In this document: positions 41,856-50,521 of the stretch, in pieces
Numbering within the stretch: the first letter of the stretch is position 1
How the letters are laid out: each line of letters starts with the position of its first letter
Source of the DNA: CAZLIC01 sp964559535
GTDB lineage: Bacteria > Pseudomonadota > Alphaproteobacteria > Rhodobacterales > Rhodobacteraceae
Assembly (NCBI GenBank): GCA_964559535.1
Contig: CAZLIC010000009.1
Span: forward strand, 19,053 to 83,052
Direction of reading: 5' to 3'
DNA length: 64,000 bases
Notes under the pieces: generated by a model
What the model was told of the DNA's origin: nothing
The model's database searches: none
What the model saw: only the letters and a program-made list of their open reading frames with translations
Translations under genes and position numbers: made by a program

Positions 41856-43457
41856 TCAGGTCAGGGCGGCAGCTTGGCCGCTGCGGCAGGCGGCGATGAT
41901 GGCGGGGCGGTCCAGCTTGCCGCTTGCGGTGCGGGGCATGGTGCCCGGCCAGGCGAAGAACCGGGTGGGGATCATGTAGGTGGGCATCACACGGCGGCAG
42001 GCAGCGCGCAATGCGGCATCGGTGGTGCCGGGGGCCAACACGCAGGCCAGTTGCACCGCCTGACCCATCTCGGCGTCCTCGATGGCGTAGGCCACGCTTT
42101 CCGTCACCAGCCCGGTCCGTGCCGCGTGATCTTCAACTTCGGTGGGGCTCAGCCGGAAGCCCATGGTCTTGATCATGTCATCCATGCGGCCGACGAACCA
42201 CAGGTCGCCGTCGGCGTCCACGCGCACCAGATCGCCCGACCATACCACGGGACGGTCGCCGAAGATGTGCGCAAGTTCCGGGCAGGGGCGGATGCGCGCG
42301 GCAGTGTCGGTCGGGCGTTCCCAGTAGCCCAGCGAAACCAGCGGCCCGCCGTGCACCAGTTCGCCCTGTTCGCCCGGGCCCGCGGGGCCGATGCCGTGGC
42401 GCACCACATGGATTTCGGAATGGGGCACGCCCTGGCCGATGGACCCCTTCTTGGCGGCAAACCGCGACGGCGGCAGGAAGGTGGACCGGAACGCCTCGGT
42501 CAGGCCGTACATCAGAAAGATGTCGGCGCCGGGAAATACCGCGGGCAGCGCATCCAGGATTTCGGGGGTGATCTTGCCGCCGGTGTTGGTGATGCGCCGC
42601 AGCGCCGGAAAGGCCGCGGGCGCATCCAGCAGATAGCGCACCACCATCGACCACATCGGCGGCACCCCGGCGATGCCGGTCACGGCGTGGGTCTGCGCCA
42701 TGCGCACGATCTCGGAGGCAAGGGTGACGGGCTGGTGCACCACGCTGCCGCCCACCCGCAGCATGGTGGTCAGCTGGTTCAGGCCGGCGTCAAAGCTGTA
42801 GGGCAGCACCGACAGCAGGCGGTCCGTTTCGTTCAGCCCCAGATACTGCACCACCGACAGGGCGCCGATGCGGATGTTGCGATGCGTCAGCATCACGCCC
42901 TTGGGCCGCCCGGTGGACCCCGAGGTATAGATGATGGCCGCCAGCGCGCCCGGGTCGGGGTGGTCGGGCACCAGCGGGTCGGTCGATGGCATGTCTTCCC
43001 AGGCGGAAAACCGCAATGCTGCGTCGTCAGGCACCGTGCCGCCGCGCACGACCACCCGTTGCAGTGTAACAGGAAGGGCAAGCCCGGCCAGCGCACGGGC
43101 CACTGCGGGGGGCACCACCACCAGCCGCGCGCGGCAGTCCTGCGCCACAAACATGAGCTGCTCGGCCGTCCACTGGTGGTTCACGTTCACCATCACCGCC
43201 CCGATGCGCCAGGCGGCAAACATGGCGACGACCTCGTCGATCCCCTTGCGCAGGTGCACGATCACCCGGTCACCCGGCATCACCCCAAGGGCACGCAGCT
43301 GCGCGGCCAGCGCATCGGCCGCTTCGGCCAGCGCGCCATAGGTGATCTGCCGTGCGGGGTCGATCAGGCAGGGCTTGTCGGCCCGTTCGGGCAGGTTGGC
43401 CCACAACAACTCCCACATCGGGTGGTCGGCGCCGGGGATGGCGGAAAGGTCAGTCAC
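41856..43457 (-). CDS. AMP-forming acyl/amino-acid ligase (exosortase-A-associated type)
   Basis: A 533-residue ANL-superfamily adenylating enzyme. The P-loop IIYTSGSTGRPKGVMLTHRN is near 174-193, the A5 region is MYGLTEAFRST, the hinge DLVRVDADGDLWFVGRMDDMIKTMGFRLSPTEVE near 415, and the C-terminal catalytic lysine region PRTASGKLDRP. It activates a carboxylic or amino acid as an adenylate and loads it on the carrier protein downstream or on CoA. It resembles the ligase labelled exosortase A-associated. Its start overlaps the acyltransferase gene by four bases. Confidence 0.85.
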   Translation of the reverse strand: MTDLSAIPGADHPMWELLWANLPERADKPCLIDPARQITYGALAEAADALAAQLRALGVMPGDRVIVHLRKGIDEVVAMFAAWRIGAVMVNVNHQWTAEQLMFVAQDCRARLVVVPPAVARALAGLALPVTLQRVVVRGGTVPDDAALRFSAWEDMPSTDPLVPDHPDPGALAAIIYTSGSTGRPKGVMLTHRNIRIGALSVVQYLGLNETDRLLSVLPYSFDAGLNQLTTMLRVGGSVVHQPVTLASEIVRMAQTHAVTGIAGVPPMWSMVVRYLLDAPAAFPALRRITNTGGKITPEILDALPAVFPGADIFLMYGLTEAFRSTFLPPSRFAAKKGSIGQGVPHSEIHVVRHGIGPAGPGEQGELVHGGPLVSLGYWERPTDTAARIRPCPELAHIFGDRPVVWSGDLVRVDADGDLWFVGRMDDMIKTMGFRLSPTEVEDHAARTGLVTESVAYAIEDAEMGQAVQLACVLAPGTTDAALRAACRRVMPTYMIPTRFFAWPGTMPRTASGKLDRPAIIAACRSGQAAALT

Positions 43458-43987
43458 GGCGCGGGCTTCTTCTTCTGCGCCGCCACGCGGGCCAGCGAGG
43501 GGTAGATCTTGGCAGGCGACCCCACCACCACCGAATCCGCCGGGACATTGGTGGTGACGGCGGTGTTCGCCGCGATGCGCACCCTGTCGCCAATGCGGAT
43601 TCGGCCCAGCACGGTGGAGTTCACGCCGATGAACACGTCATTGCCGATCACAGGGGCACCGGGGCCCATGTTGGTGCCGATGGTCACGTTGTGCATCACC
43701 CCCACCCGGTCGCCGATCACCGCGTCAGGGTGAATCGACAGCGACCCTTCGGCGTGGATGATGTGAAAATCCTTGCCGATCTGCGTCTGCGGCGGGATCC
43801 ATACCTTGGTGACGTTCAGGATCAGCAGCTTCAGCAGGCCATAGAACAGATTGGCCACCCGCCGCGCCACCCGGTTCCGGCGCTGGATCGCCCAGCGTCC
43901 GTACCGGTAGATGGCCAGCGACACGAAGGCTGGCTCGGTCAGCGACCGGCCGTGCCTGCGGTAATCCGCGCGCAACTCTTCAAACAT
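43454..43987 (-). CDS. hexapeptide-repeat O-acyltransferase (serine acetyltransferase-like)
   Basis: A 177-residue left-handed beta-helix acyltransferase. The hexapeptide repeats run from about 75 to 160 (IHPDAVIGDRVGVMHNVTIGTN, VIGNDVFIGVNSTVLGRIRIGDRVRIAANTAV, VVVGSPAKIYP) with the catalytic His in HNVTIGT. An N-terminal helical part (FEELRADYRRHG, LAIYRYGRWA) resembles CysE/Wzx-associated surface-sugar acetyltransferases. ATG 43987 gives a clean start; the frame extends to 44038. It overlaps the ligase start by four bases (ATGA). Confidence 0.8.
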   Translation of the reverse strand: MFEELRADYRRHGRSLTEPAFVSLAIYRYGRWAIQRRNRVARRVANLFYGLLKLLILNVTKVWIPPQTQIGKDFHIIHAEGSLSIHPDAVIGDRVGVMHNVTIGTNMGPGAPVIGNDVFIGVNSTVLGRIRIGDRVRIAANTAVTTNVPADSVVVGSPAKIYPSLARVAAQKKKPAP

Positions 43988-44072
43988 CGCACGTCGCCCC
44001 TGCCCACGGTGGGGCCGCACAGCCAGCCGTCCGCGCAACCGCCCCTGACTTCATCCCCGCCCGGTGATGTCA

Positions 44073-44085
44073 ACGCAAAATGCGT
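44073..44085. promoter_or_regulatory. palindrome ACGCA-AAA-TGCGT in the cluster's internal gap
   Basis: A 5-3-5 inverted repeat, flanked by TCA and CAA, in the 119-base gap between the GT61 and acyltransferase genes. On the minus strand TTGACA follows in TGCGTTGACATC. It is a candidate operator or second promoter for the four downstream genes. Confidence 0.3.
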
Positions 44086-44106
44086 CAAACACATGGCAAA
44101 TCCTTG

Positions 44107-45147
44107 TCATCCCAGCATCGCCAACGTGGCCTCCACCTCGTCGGCCGAAATCCGGAACCCCTGTGCATCGCCTTCGCCCACGACGATGGCAAAGCGCAGG
44201 TCCAGCCTGTCGGTCATGATCTTCATGGCGGCGGTCACCCGGTCGGGCGGGAACAGGGCCAGAAAGGTACCGCCAGCGGGCATCGCGGCCAGCGCATGTG
44301 TCATCTGGCTGCCCTCCACGCCCACGACCACGCGGGCGCCCGCACAAGCAGCAATGATCTGCGCCACCGTCATCCCCTCGGCCATCATCGGGCGGATGCC
44401 GTGGAGATGCTCCAGCGTTTCGGCCAGCTGAATTTCGTTGCGCAACAGTCGTGCGTCGCCGGTGGTGCCGCGCAGCAGGAACACGCCGGGGTGCAGGGCG
44501 GGCGTGGCGAGTCCAACCAGCCGCCGCCGACGGTCGGCCGCCCGCGCCTTGCGGCCTGCGGTGTTGTGCATGTCGTCGAACAGGATCAGCTCGTCGAAAT
44601 GCGCGTCGCCCACCCTTCGGGGGCTGATGCCCAGCAATGCCTCGTATCCCGCCCGGTGCCCGGCGCTGTCTTGCCGCAGCGTGACCGGCTGCCCGGCCGC
44701 TTCGGCCAGACGGTAGGTTTCGCAGTCGTCCATCAGCCAGTTGCCGAAATAGCGAAGGCCGATCCAGCTGTCATAGATCGCCCCTGACAGGGCCAAGGCA
44801 GGGCGCGGGGCCAGCGGCAGCCGCCTGCGCCGCGGGCGCAGGTGGAACTCGGCCCCGGCCTTGTACAAAACGCCGTCCACCAGATCGACATCGCGAAACC
44901 GGAAGGCCATGGTTGGCCGCACCGGCCGTGCGCCCGAAAACGTCAGCGCATGGCGCGTCTCGGCCTCGCTGCCAAAAACGGTGGCATGAATGCGGTCCAA
45001 CTGCCCCGGCAGGAACACCGCCGCCGGGAAATCGGCCTCCTCTCCCGGCGACACTTCCCATCGGTCCAATGCGCGGGCGATGAAATCGGGCGCAGCGCCG
45101 CCTGCGAAGCGGCGAAGGCGGTTCAGAATGGGCCGAAAGAGCGTCAT
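44107..45147 (-). CDS. glycosyltransferase family 61 (DUF563)
   Basis: A 346-residue capsule/EPS-type glycosyltransferase. The DUF563/GT61 pattern is visible: SGAIYDSWIGLRYFGNWLMDD, then the sugar-nucleotide region GVFLLRGTTGDARLLRNEIQLAETL and GVEGSQMTHALAAMP. It has no signal peptide or membrane helix, so it acts on the cytoplasmic face. Donor and acceptor sugars are unknown. Its start overlaps the esterase gene by four bases. Confidence 0.75.
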   Translation of the reverse strand: MTLFRPILNRLRRFAGGAAPDFIARALDRWEVSPGEEADFPAAVFLPGQLDRIHATVFGSEAETRHALTFSGARPVRPTMAFRFRDVDLVDGVLYKAGAEFHLRPRRRRLPLAPRPALALSGAIYDSWIGLRYFGNWLMDDCETYRLAEAAGQPVTLRQDSAGHRAGYEALLGISPRRVGDAHFDELILFDDMHNTAGRKARAADRRRRLVGLATPALHPGVFLLRGTTGDARLLRNEIQLAETLEHLHGIRPMMAEGMTVAQIIAACAGARVVVGVEGSQMTHALAAMPAGGTFLALFPPDRVTAAMKIMTDRLDLRFAIVVGEGDAQGFRISADEVEATLAMLG

Positions 45148-46328
45148 CGGTCCTCCAGCAGGCCATCAAGGATCAGTCCGTCAACCGCCCTAGCCAGCGC
45201 ATCGGCAATTCGGGCATGGTCGGCAACCGAAGGGTGCCAGTTGCACCCCCGGTAGTCGAGACCATCCACCCGCACCAGCCGCACAGCCGCGCCGGATGAT
45301 GTCAGGCGATCAGCCACGTCCACGATCTCGGGCCGCACGTCCCTGCCCGGGTCGGGAACTGCGAGCACCAAGATGGGCGTACCGGGTGCATCGTGGGCAA
45401 GATCACGCAGGAAGCCGTCGAATGCCGCCGAAAAAGCCGCCGAAAAGGCGGTCTCGTCGCCCCACGGCTCGCCTGCCTGCAGCGGTTTCGCGAAATCGTT
45501 TGCGCCCACCTCGACCACGATCAGCCAGGGCGCCTCGGCGCTTGCCAGACCCGGAGAGGACGGGAGCGTCAGACCGTGCAACGCCAGCAGGTTTCGCTCT
45601 GGCGGGCTTCCGTCATGCCCGCGGATCAGGCCGATGCCCGACCGGGCCATTACCGCGGCGCCGACCCCAAGGCGCCGGGCCAGCAAGGCGGGATAGGCCA
45701 GCGTCGTGTCGGTGGACAGGAAGACATCATCCCCCGTGCAACGCCGGTCACCCCGGGCAAGGCCGGATCCGACCGTGTCGCTGTCGCCGTAGACGTCGAC
45801 CCGGTGCCGGGGTAGGGCAGGGGCGGGCAGCGGGCGGCCCGGGGGCGGCACGCTGATCGAAACGATCTGCCGCGGCGTCCCCGCCTCGGACAGCCGTTCA
45901 AGCCGCAGGTCGTGTGCCCCTACGCCCAGCCCCTGCAGCACGATTGTGGCCGCTCCGGCGCGGGTGATCTCGGCCACAGCTTTGTCGTCGACCAGCACGC
46001 GAAATCTGTTCTCGGGGTCATCCAGTGCAATGTGCAGCACGTCGCCTTCAAACCGCGCGGCCAGCGCGATCCCCGGCCATTCGTGCCACGCACCCTGTGG
46101 CGGCGCGGGCTGCACACGGCCCTCGGCCACCCAGGGAACGGGCGTAGCCTGCGGCGCCTCGGTCACAATGGCGACCTGCACGCCGGCTGTCAACGACACC
46201 GCGGCGGCCGGCATGGGCAAAGGGGCCGGGGCGTCCGGTTGCCATGACAAGGCCAAGGCCAGCAGGGCCGCCGCGGCCACGCCACCCGCACCCGCCCATC
46301 TCCATTTCCACCGCAACGCCAGTTGCAC
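45144..46328 (-). CDS. membrane-anchored SGNH/CE2-like esterase
   Basis: A 394-residue protein with one N-terminal transmembrane helix (WAGAGGVAAAALLALALSW), a linker, a beta-sandwich domain (about 75-175) and an SGNH hydrolase domain. The nucleophile motif is VYGDSDTVGSG (near 180), the GxND block is VEVGANDFAK, and the catalytic Asp/His end is CNWHPSVADHARIADAL. Sandwich-plus-SGNH order matches carbohydrate esterase family 2. It would remove or transfer acyl groups on an extracytoplasmic glycan. First gene of the six-gene cluster. Confidence 0.75.
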   Translation of the reverse strand: MQLALRWKWRWAGAGGVAAAALLALALSWQPDAPAPLPMPAAAVSLTAGVQVAIVTEAPQATPVPWVAEGRVQPAPPQGAWHEWPGIALAARFEGDVLHIALDDPENRFRVLVDDKAVAEITRAGAATIVLQGLGVGAHDLRLERLSEAGTPRQIVSISVPPPGRPLPAPALPRHRVDVYGDSDTVGSGLARGDRRCTGDDVFLSTDTTLAYPALLARRLGVGAAVMARSGIGLIRGHDGSPPERNLLALHGLTLPSSPGLASAEAPWLIVVEVGANDFAKPLQAGEPWGDETAFSAAFSAAFDGFLRDLAHDAPGTPILVLAVPDPGRDVRPEIVDVADRLTSSGAAVRLVRVDGLDYRGCNWHPSVADHARIADALARAVDGLILDGLLEDR

Positions 46329-46438
46329 CCATCCCGCCTGTCAATCATTCCCGGGGCGCCGCCCGCAGACTGCCGATGGCGGAAAACCGCGTCGACGGCA
46401 TGACGCAAAGGCGGCACCGACGCGACACGCGGCCCGGG

Positions 46439-47377
46439 TCAGACTGCCGCCGCTTCCTTCCCGGCGCCCATGCGTTGCCTGAACGGCCCGAACACGCAGG
46501 CCAGCGCCAGGATTGCGCCCGAAACCGTGGCAATCATGCCCGAGGCGCTGACGGCATGGGGGCTGCCCAGCAGCATCGGGCCATAGCCAGCCGCGACATA
46601 GCCCAGCACCGCCGCCAGAACCGCAAACAGCACCGACCACCAGACCTGCTGCTCCAGCCGGTTGGTCATCAGACGCGCCGCGGCGGGCGGGCAGATGAAC
46701 ATGGCAATCACGATGATCGACCCCACCGCGTCAAAGGCCGCCACAGCCGCCACAGCCGCCGTGATGACCAGCCCGAAGCCCAGCGCCGGTGCGGGAATGC
46801 CGACGGCGCGGGCGAATCCCTCGTCAAATGTGGCGATCTTCAGCCATCGCCAGAAGGACGCCGTCAGCACAACGATCACGGCGCAGACCGCCGCCATGCG
46901 GAACAGTTCGACCGGCAGCCGCGCCAGCGCCACGGGGTCGGCCAGCGAGCCCCAGCCGTCGGCGCCGAACCAGATCAGGGATTCCAGGTTGCCCATCAGC
47001 GCGTGCTCGACATCCAGATGCACGGTCGAGGTGTCGGACTGTTCCAGCAGAAGCACCCCGCCCGCGAACATGGTGGTGAATACCACCCCCATCGCCGCAC
47101 CCGGCTCGATGCGGCCCAGCCGGCGCACCACCTCGATCAGCACCACGGCCAGCACCGCCGCCCCTGCCGCGCCCAGGAACATGGCCGCCGTTCCCACCGC
47201 CCCGGTTACAAGGAATGCCACCACAATTCCCGGCAGCACCACATGGCTGATGGCATCGCCGATCAGCGCCTGACGCCGCAGGATCAGGAAGTTTCCCGGA
47301 ACCGCGCAGGCCACGGCGGCCAGCACTGCAATCACGATGGGCGTCAGCGAGAACTGCACGAACTCGGCCCCCATCAT
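46439..47377 (-). CDS. metal ABC transporter permease (SitD/TroD type)
   Basis: A 312-residue ABC-3 family permease with about nine membrane helices, for Mn2+ or Zn2+ import. Typical start FVQFSLTPIVIAVLAAVACAVPGNFLILRRQALIGDAISHVVLPGIV, where the R-x-x-LIGDAISH block is the family signature. It overlaps the other permease gene by four bases. Last gene of the sitABCD-type operon. Confidence 0.9.
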   Translation of the reverse strand: MMGAEFVQFSLTPIVIAVLAAVACAVPGNFLILRRQALIGDAISHVVLPGIVVAFLVTGAVGTAAMFLGAAGAAVLAVVLIEVVRRLGRIEPGAAMGVVFTTMFAGGVLLLEQSDTSTVHLDVEHALMGNLESLIWFGADGWGSLADPVALARLPVELFRMAAVCAVIVVLTASFWRWLKIATFDEGFARAVGIPAPALGFGLVITAAVAAVAAFDAVGSIIVIAMFICPPAAARLMTNRLEQQVWWSVLFAVLAAVLGYVAAGYGPMLLGSPHAVSASGMIATVSGAILALACVFGPFRQRMGAGKEAAAV

Positions 47378-48591
47378 GTCCCTGCCCTCACGGCGGCAGG
47401 CGGGCCCAGCCTGCGGTCGAAATCGGCAATCTCGTCAGGCGTAAACGCCTCGTCGATCGGGGTCAGCCCGTCGTAGCGGCCGCGCAGCCCGGCATCCTGG
47501 TGCACCCGCCGCGCAACGTCCCAGCGCCGCTCGTCGCGCAACACCCGTGCCGCCTGCGCGCGCCCGGCGTCGGTGGCCACGCCGTCGGGCCGGATCAGCC
47601 CCTCGCGGCGCAGCAGCCGCAGGGTAAAGGGTTCACGGATGGCTTCGTCATGGGCCAACGCCAGCAGGCCCTGCCGCCGGTGCACCCGGGCCTGAAACCG
47701 CCGGTGCCGCCACACCCCGGCCGCCACACCCCGCGCCGGCGCCAGAAGCAGCGACAGCATGAACAGTGCGGATGCCACCAGCACGATGATCGGCCCCGTT
47801 GGCAGCGCCGGGGCCGAAGCCGAAAGCGCCGCCCCGAGGTAACCCGAAGCCGCGCCGATGGCGCCGGAAATCCACATCACCGCACCCGACCTGTCGGACC
47901 AGAACCGCGCCGTCACGGCCGGCACGATCAGCATCGCCACAATCAGGATCAGCCCCACCAGCTTCAGCCCGATGATTGTCACCGCCATGCCCAGCGCCAT
48001 CATGGCAAGGTCGATCCGACGCACGTCATAGCCTGCGGCGGCGGCAAACTCGGGGTCGAACGCCACCAGGGTCATCGGCCGCCGCAGCACCCATGCGGCC
48101 AGCACCACTGCCGCCCCGCCCGCCGCAATCACCAGTGCGTCTTCCCACAGCATCCCAGCCGTCGATCCCAGCAAGAAGCTCTCCAGCCCTGCCTGCCGTC
48201 CTGCGCTCATGGTCTGGATCACGGTCAGCAGGACGATCCCGATGCCGAAGAAACTGCCCAGAACGGCGCCGATGGCGGCATCTTCGGGCAGGCGGGTGCG
48301 GCGGGTGATCCAGTCGATGGCCTGCAATCCAGCCCAGGCCGACAGCGCCGACCCGGCAAAGAGTCCGATCAGGTTGCGCCCCTCGCCCCCCGCCGCGACC
48401 ATGGCGATGAACGCAAGACACACGCCCGGCAAGGTGGCATGCGCCACCGCGTCGGACACCAGCGCGCGTTTGCGCAGGAACAGGAAGGTGCCGGTCGTAC
48501 CGGCGGCAAAGCCCAGAAGCCCCGCGCCGATGCACACCAGCGCGGCATTGTAGCCCGCCTGCAACAACAGCGCATCGACCAGGCTGTTCAC
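47374..48591 (-). CDS. metal ABC transporter permease with cytoplasmic C-terminal extension (SitC/TroC type)
   Basis: A 405-residue ABC-3 permease: membrane core (1-290) with FLRKRALVSDAVAHATLPGVCLAF, followed by about 110 cytoplasmic residues (RRQGLLALAHDEAIREPFTLRLLRREGLIRPDGVATDAGRAQAARVLRDERRWDVARR...) that look like a winged-helix/DtxR-like fold. The start is GTG 48591, overlapping the ATPase stop by four bases. Some SitC/MntC relatives have this tail, whose role is not certain; it might sense metal or stabilise the complex. Confidence 0.85.
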   Translation of the reverse strand: MNSLVDALLLQAGYNAALVCIGAGLLGFAAGTTGTFLFLRKRALVSDAVAHATLPGVCLAFIAMVAAGGEGRNLIGLFAGSALSAWAGLQAIDWITRRTRLPEDAAIGAVLGSFFGIGIVLLTVIQTMSAGRQAGLESFLLGSTAGMLWEDALVIAAGGAAVVLAAWVLRRPMTLVAFDPEFAAAAGYDVRRIDLAMMALGMAVTIIGLKLVGLILIVAMLIVPAVTARFWSDRSGAVMWISGAIGAASGYLGAALSASAPALPTGPIIVLVASALFMLSLLLAPARGVAAGVWRHRRFQARVHRRQGLLALAHDEAIREPFTLRLLRREGLIRPDGVATDAGRAQAARVLRDERRWDVARRVHQDAGLRGRYDGLTPIDEAFTPDEIADFDRRLGPPAAVRAGT

Positions 48592-49409
48592 GGGCCAACC
48601 CCTGCCACAACGTCCTGAACCTGAGCGGCGCCAAGGCGGCCGCCATAGGCGGCGTTCAGGGTCTCGGCGGAGAAGGCCTGTGCCACCGGCCCTTCGGCAA
48701 TGCGGCGGACGTTGATCAGGAACACGTGGTCGAAGTAGTCGCGCACCGTCGACAGGTCGTGGTGCACGGCGACCACGGCCTTGCCATCGGCCCGCAAGAG
48801 CTTCAGCACATCGACGATCGCCCGCTCGGTGGCCGCATCCACACCGGCAAATGGCTCGTCCAGCAGGTACAGGTCGGCCTCCTGGGCCAGGGCGCGGGCC
48901 AGGAACACACGCTGCTGCTGCCCGCCCGACAACTGCCCGATCTGGCGCCGGGCGAAATCGGCCATCCCTACCCGATCCAGACAGTGGCGCGCACGGTCCG
49001 CCATCGCGCCCGAGAGTCGGCCCAGAAGGCCAACCTTGCGGTACATGCCCATCTGCACCACATCCTGCACCGTGGTCGGAAAATCCCAGTCCACGCTGGC
49101 GCGTTGCGGCACATAGGCAATGCGGTCGCGGGCCTGTTCGACCGGCGTGCCGAACACCGTGACCGTGCCCGAGATCCGTGGAATGACGCCCAGCGATGCC
49201 TTCAGCAACGTCGACTTGCCCGCCCCGTTCGGCCCGATGATGGCCGACATGGCCCGCGCCGGAAACGTGGCATCCACCGAGAAGACGGCCGGTTTCTCGG
49301 CATAGGACACCGTCAGGCCGCGAACGGCCAACGGGCTGTCGGGGGCCGAGCCCGTATGCGCCCGCGCCTCTCCGTTCTCGGCTGCCAGAACCAGGGATGC
49401 CTGCGCCAT
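48588..49409 (-). CDS. metal ABC transporter ATP-binding protein (SitB type)
   Basis: A 273-residue ABC ATPase. Walker A GPNGAGKSTLLKASLG, Q-loop VPQRASVDWDFP, signature LSGGQQQRVFLARAL, Walker B LYLLDEPFAGVD, and the switch histidine in VVAVHHDL are all intact. It energises the two permeases next to it. Start ATG 49409, 11 bases after the binding protein stop. Confidence 0.93.
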   Translation of the reverse strand: MAQASLVLAAENGEARAHTGSAPDSPLAVRGLTVSYAEKPAVFSVDATFPARAMSAIIGPNGAGKSTLLKASLGVIPRISGTVTVFGTPVEQARDRIAYVPQRASVDWDFPTTVQDVVQMGMYRKVGLLGRLSGAMADRARHCLDRVGMADFARRQIGQLSGGQQQRVFLARALAQEADLYLLDEPFAGVDAATERAIVDVLKLLRADGKAVVAVHHDLSTVRDYFDHVFLINVRRIAEGPVAQAFSAETLNAAYGGRLGAAQVQDVVAGVGP

Positions 49410-49420
49410 GTCCGCTTCCT

Positions 49421-50371
49421 TCAGGCCAGCTTGCCCTGCATGCCGCGCACGGGCGCGTCGCCGCCCAGGGCACGGGCAATGGTGGTGACGTTGTGGTCGA
49501 TCATTCCGATGTAGGTCCCTTCGTAGGTGCCGTCGGCCCCCATCGCATCCGAAAACAGCTCGCCCCCGATCATCACCGCGTGCCCCTTTGACGCCGCGCC
49601 TTCGGCCAGCGCGCGGATATTGCGGTCCGAGACCGAGCTTTCCACGAACACCGCCCGCACGTTGCTGGCAATCAGCAGGTCCACAAGCTCGGCCATGCGC
49701 TGCAGCCCGGCCTCGCTCTCTGTCGAGATGCCCTGGATGCCGACCACATCGAACCCGAAGGCCCGCCCGAAGTAGTTGAACGCATCATGCGAAGTCAGCA
49801 GGATCCTCGCCTCGGGCGGCACGCTGCCCAGAACCTGGCGCGAATAGTCGGCCAGCCGCCGGATTTCGGCCAGGTGTGCCTCGGCCCCCGCGCTGAAAGC
49901 GCCTTCGCTTTCGGGCCGGGCCGTCGCCAGCGCGTCGCGCACGGCGCCCACCACGTGAACCCACATGTCGGGGTCCATCCACACATGGGGGTCATACCTG
50001 TCGGGGTAGGCGTCATGCGCCAACAGCAGGTTGCGCGGAACAGTTTCGGCCACCGCAACCACGGTGCGGTCGCGGTCCAGCTGCGCCAGGAACTCCTCCA
50101 TCTGCGCTTCCAGATACAGGCCGTGCCACAGCACCAGATCGGCGCTGGCCATCGCCACGATGTCGCTGCGGGTTTGCCGATAGGCATGCGGGTCCACGCC
50201 CGGGCCCATCATGGCCCGAACCGTGACCAGATCGCCGCCCACGGCCCGCGCGGCATCGGCGATCATCCCTGTAGTTGCAACAATTGTCAGCGGCTCTGCC
50301 GCCCTTGCGCGGTGCGTTGCCAGGGCTGCGGTCGAAGCGGCGGCCGAAGCCAGCATCTGACGGCGTGTCAT
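49421..50371 (-). CDS. metal ABC transporter substrate-binding protein (SitA/TroA type)
   Basis: A 316-residue cluster A-I binding protein for Mn2+, Zn2+ or Fe2+. The N-terminus MTRRQMLASAAASTAALA has a twin-arginine-like start and a hydrophobic signal. Metal ligands typical of the fold are the His in MGPGVDPHAYR, His in YDPHVWMD, and the C-terminal Glu/Asp in VFVESSVSDR. Expected periplasmic or Tat-exported. I use ATG 50371. It heads the sitABCD-type operon, downstream of a Mur-like box. Confidence 0.9.
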   Translation of the reverse strand: MTRRQMLASAAASTAALATHRARAAEPLTIVATTGMIADAARAVGGDLVTVRAMMGPGVDPHAYRQTRSDIVAMASADLVLWHGLYLEAQMEEFLAQLDRDRTVVAVAETVPRNLLLAHDAYPDRYDPHVWMDPDMWVHVVGAVRDALATARPESEGAFSAGAEAHLAEIRRLADYSRQVLGSVPPEARILLTSHDAFNYFGRAFGFDVVGIQGISTESEAGLQRMAELVDLLIASNVRAVFVESSVSDRNIRALAEGAASKGHAVMIGGELFSDAMGADGTYEGTYIGMIDHNVTTIARALGGDAPVRGMQGKLA

Positions 50372-50460
50372 GGCTATCGGAAGACCCCTGCGCACGCTCC
50401 TGCCTCCAGCTTCACATCCCTGCGCTAGATAGCGGGGGTGCCTGCAGGCGTCAATGCATT

Positions 50461-50475
50461 TGCGAATCATTTGCA
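50461..50475. promoter_or_regulatory. Mur/Fur-type operator
   Basis: TGCGAAT-C-ATTTGCA, a 7-1-7 inverted repeat with one mismatch, matching the alphaproteobacterial Mur-responsive pattern TGCAAAT-N-ATTTGCA. It lies 90 bases upstream of the sitA-type ATG. It implies manganese-responsive repression of the transporter. Confidence 0.65.
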
Positions 50476-50521
50476 ATAACGTGGCGTCATCGGTTGTCCG
50501 GCCTTGCGACACCCGCCCGCA

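Noticed and set aside
41553..43505. 650-residue plus-strand frame opposite the AMP ligase
   Set aside because: Same mirror-frame composition; the ligase on the minus strand carries all conserved motifs.
40394..46328. Complete exosortase/PEP-CTERM locus
   Set aside because: No exosortase, PEP-CTERM protein or EPS polymerase is present; only ligase and decarboxylase relatives are.
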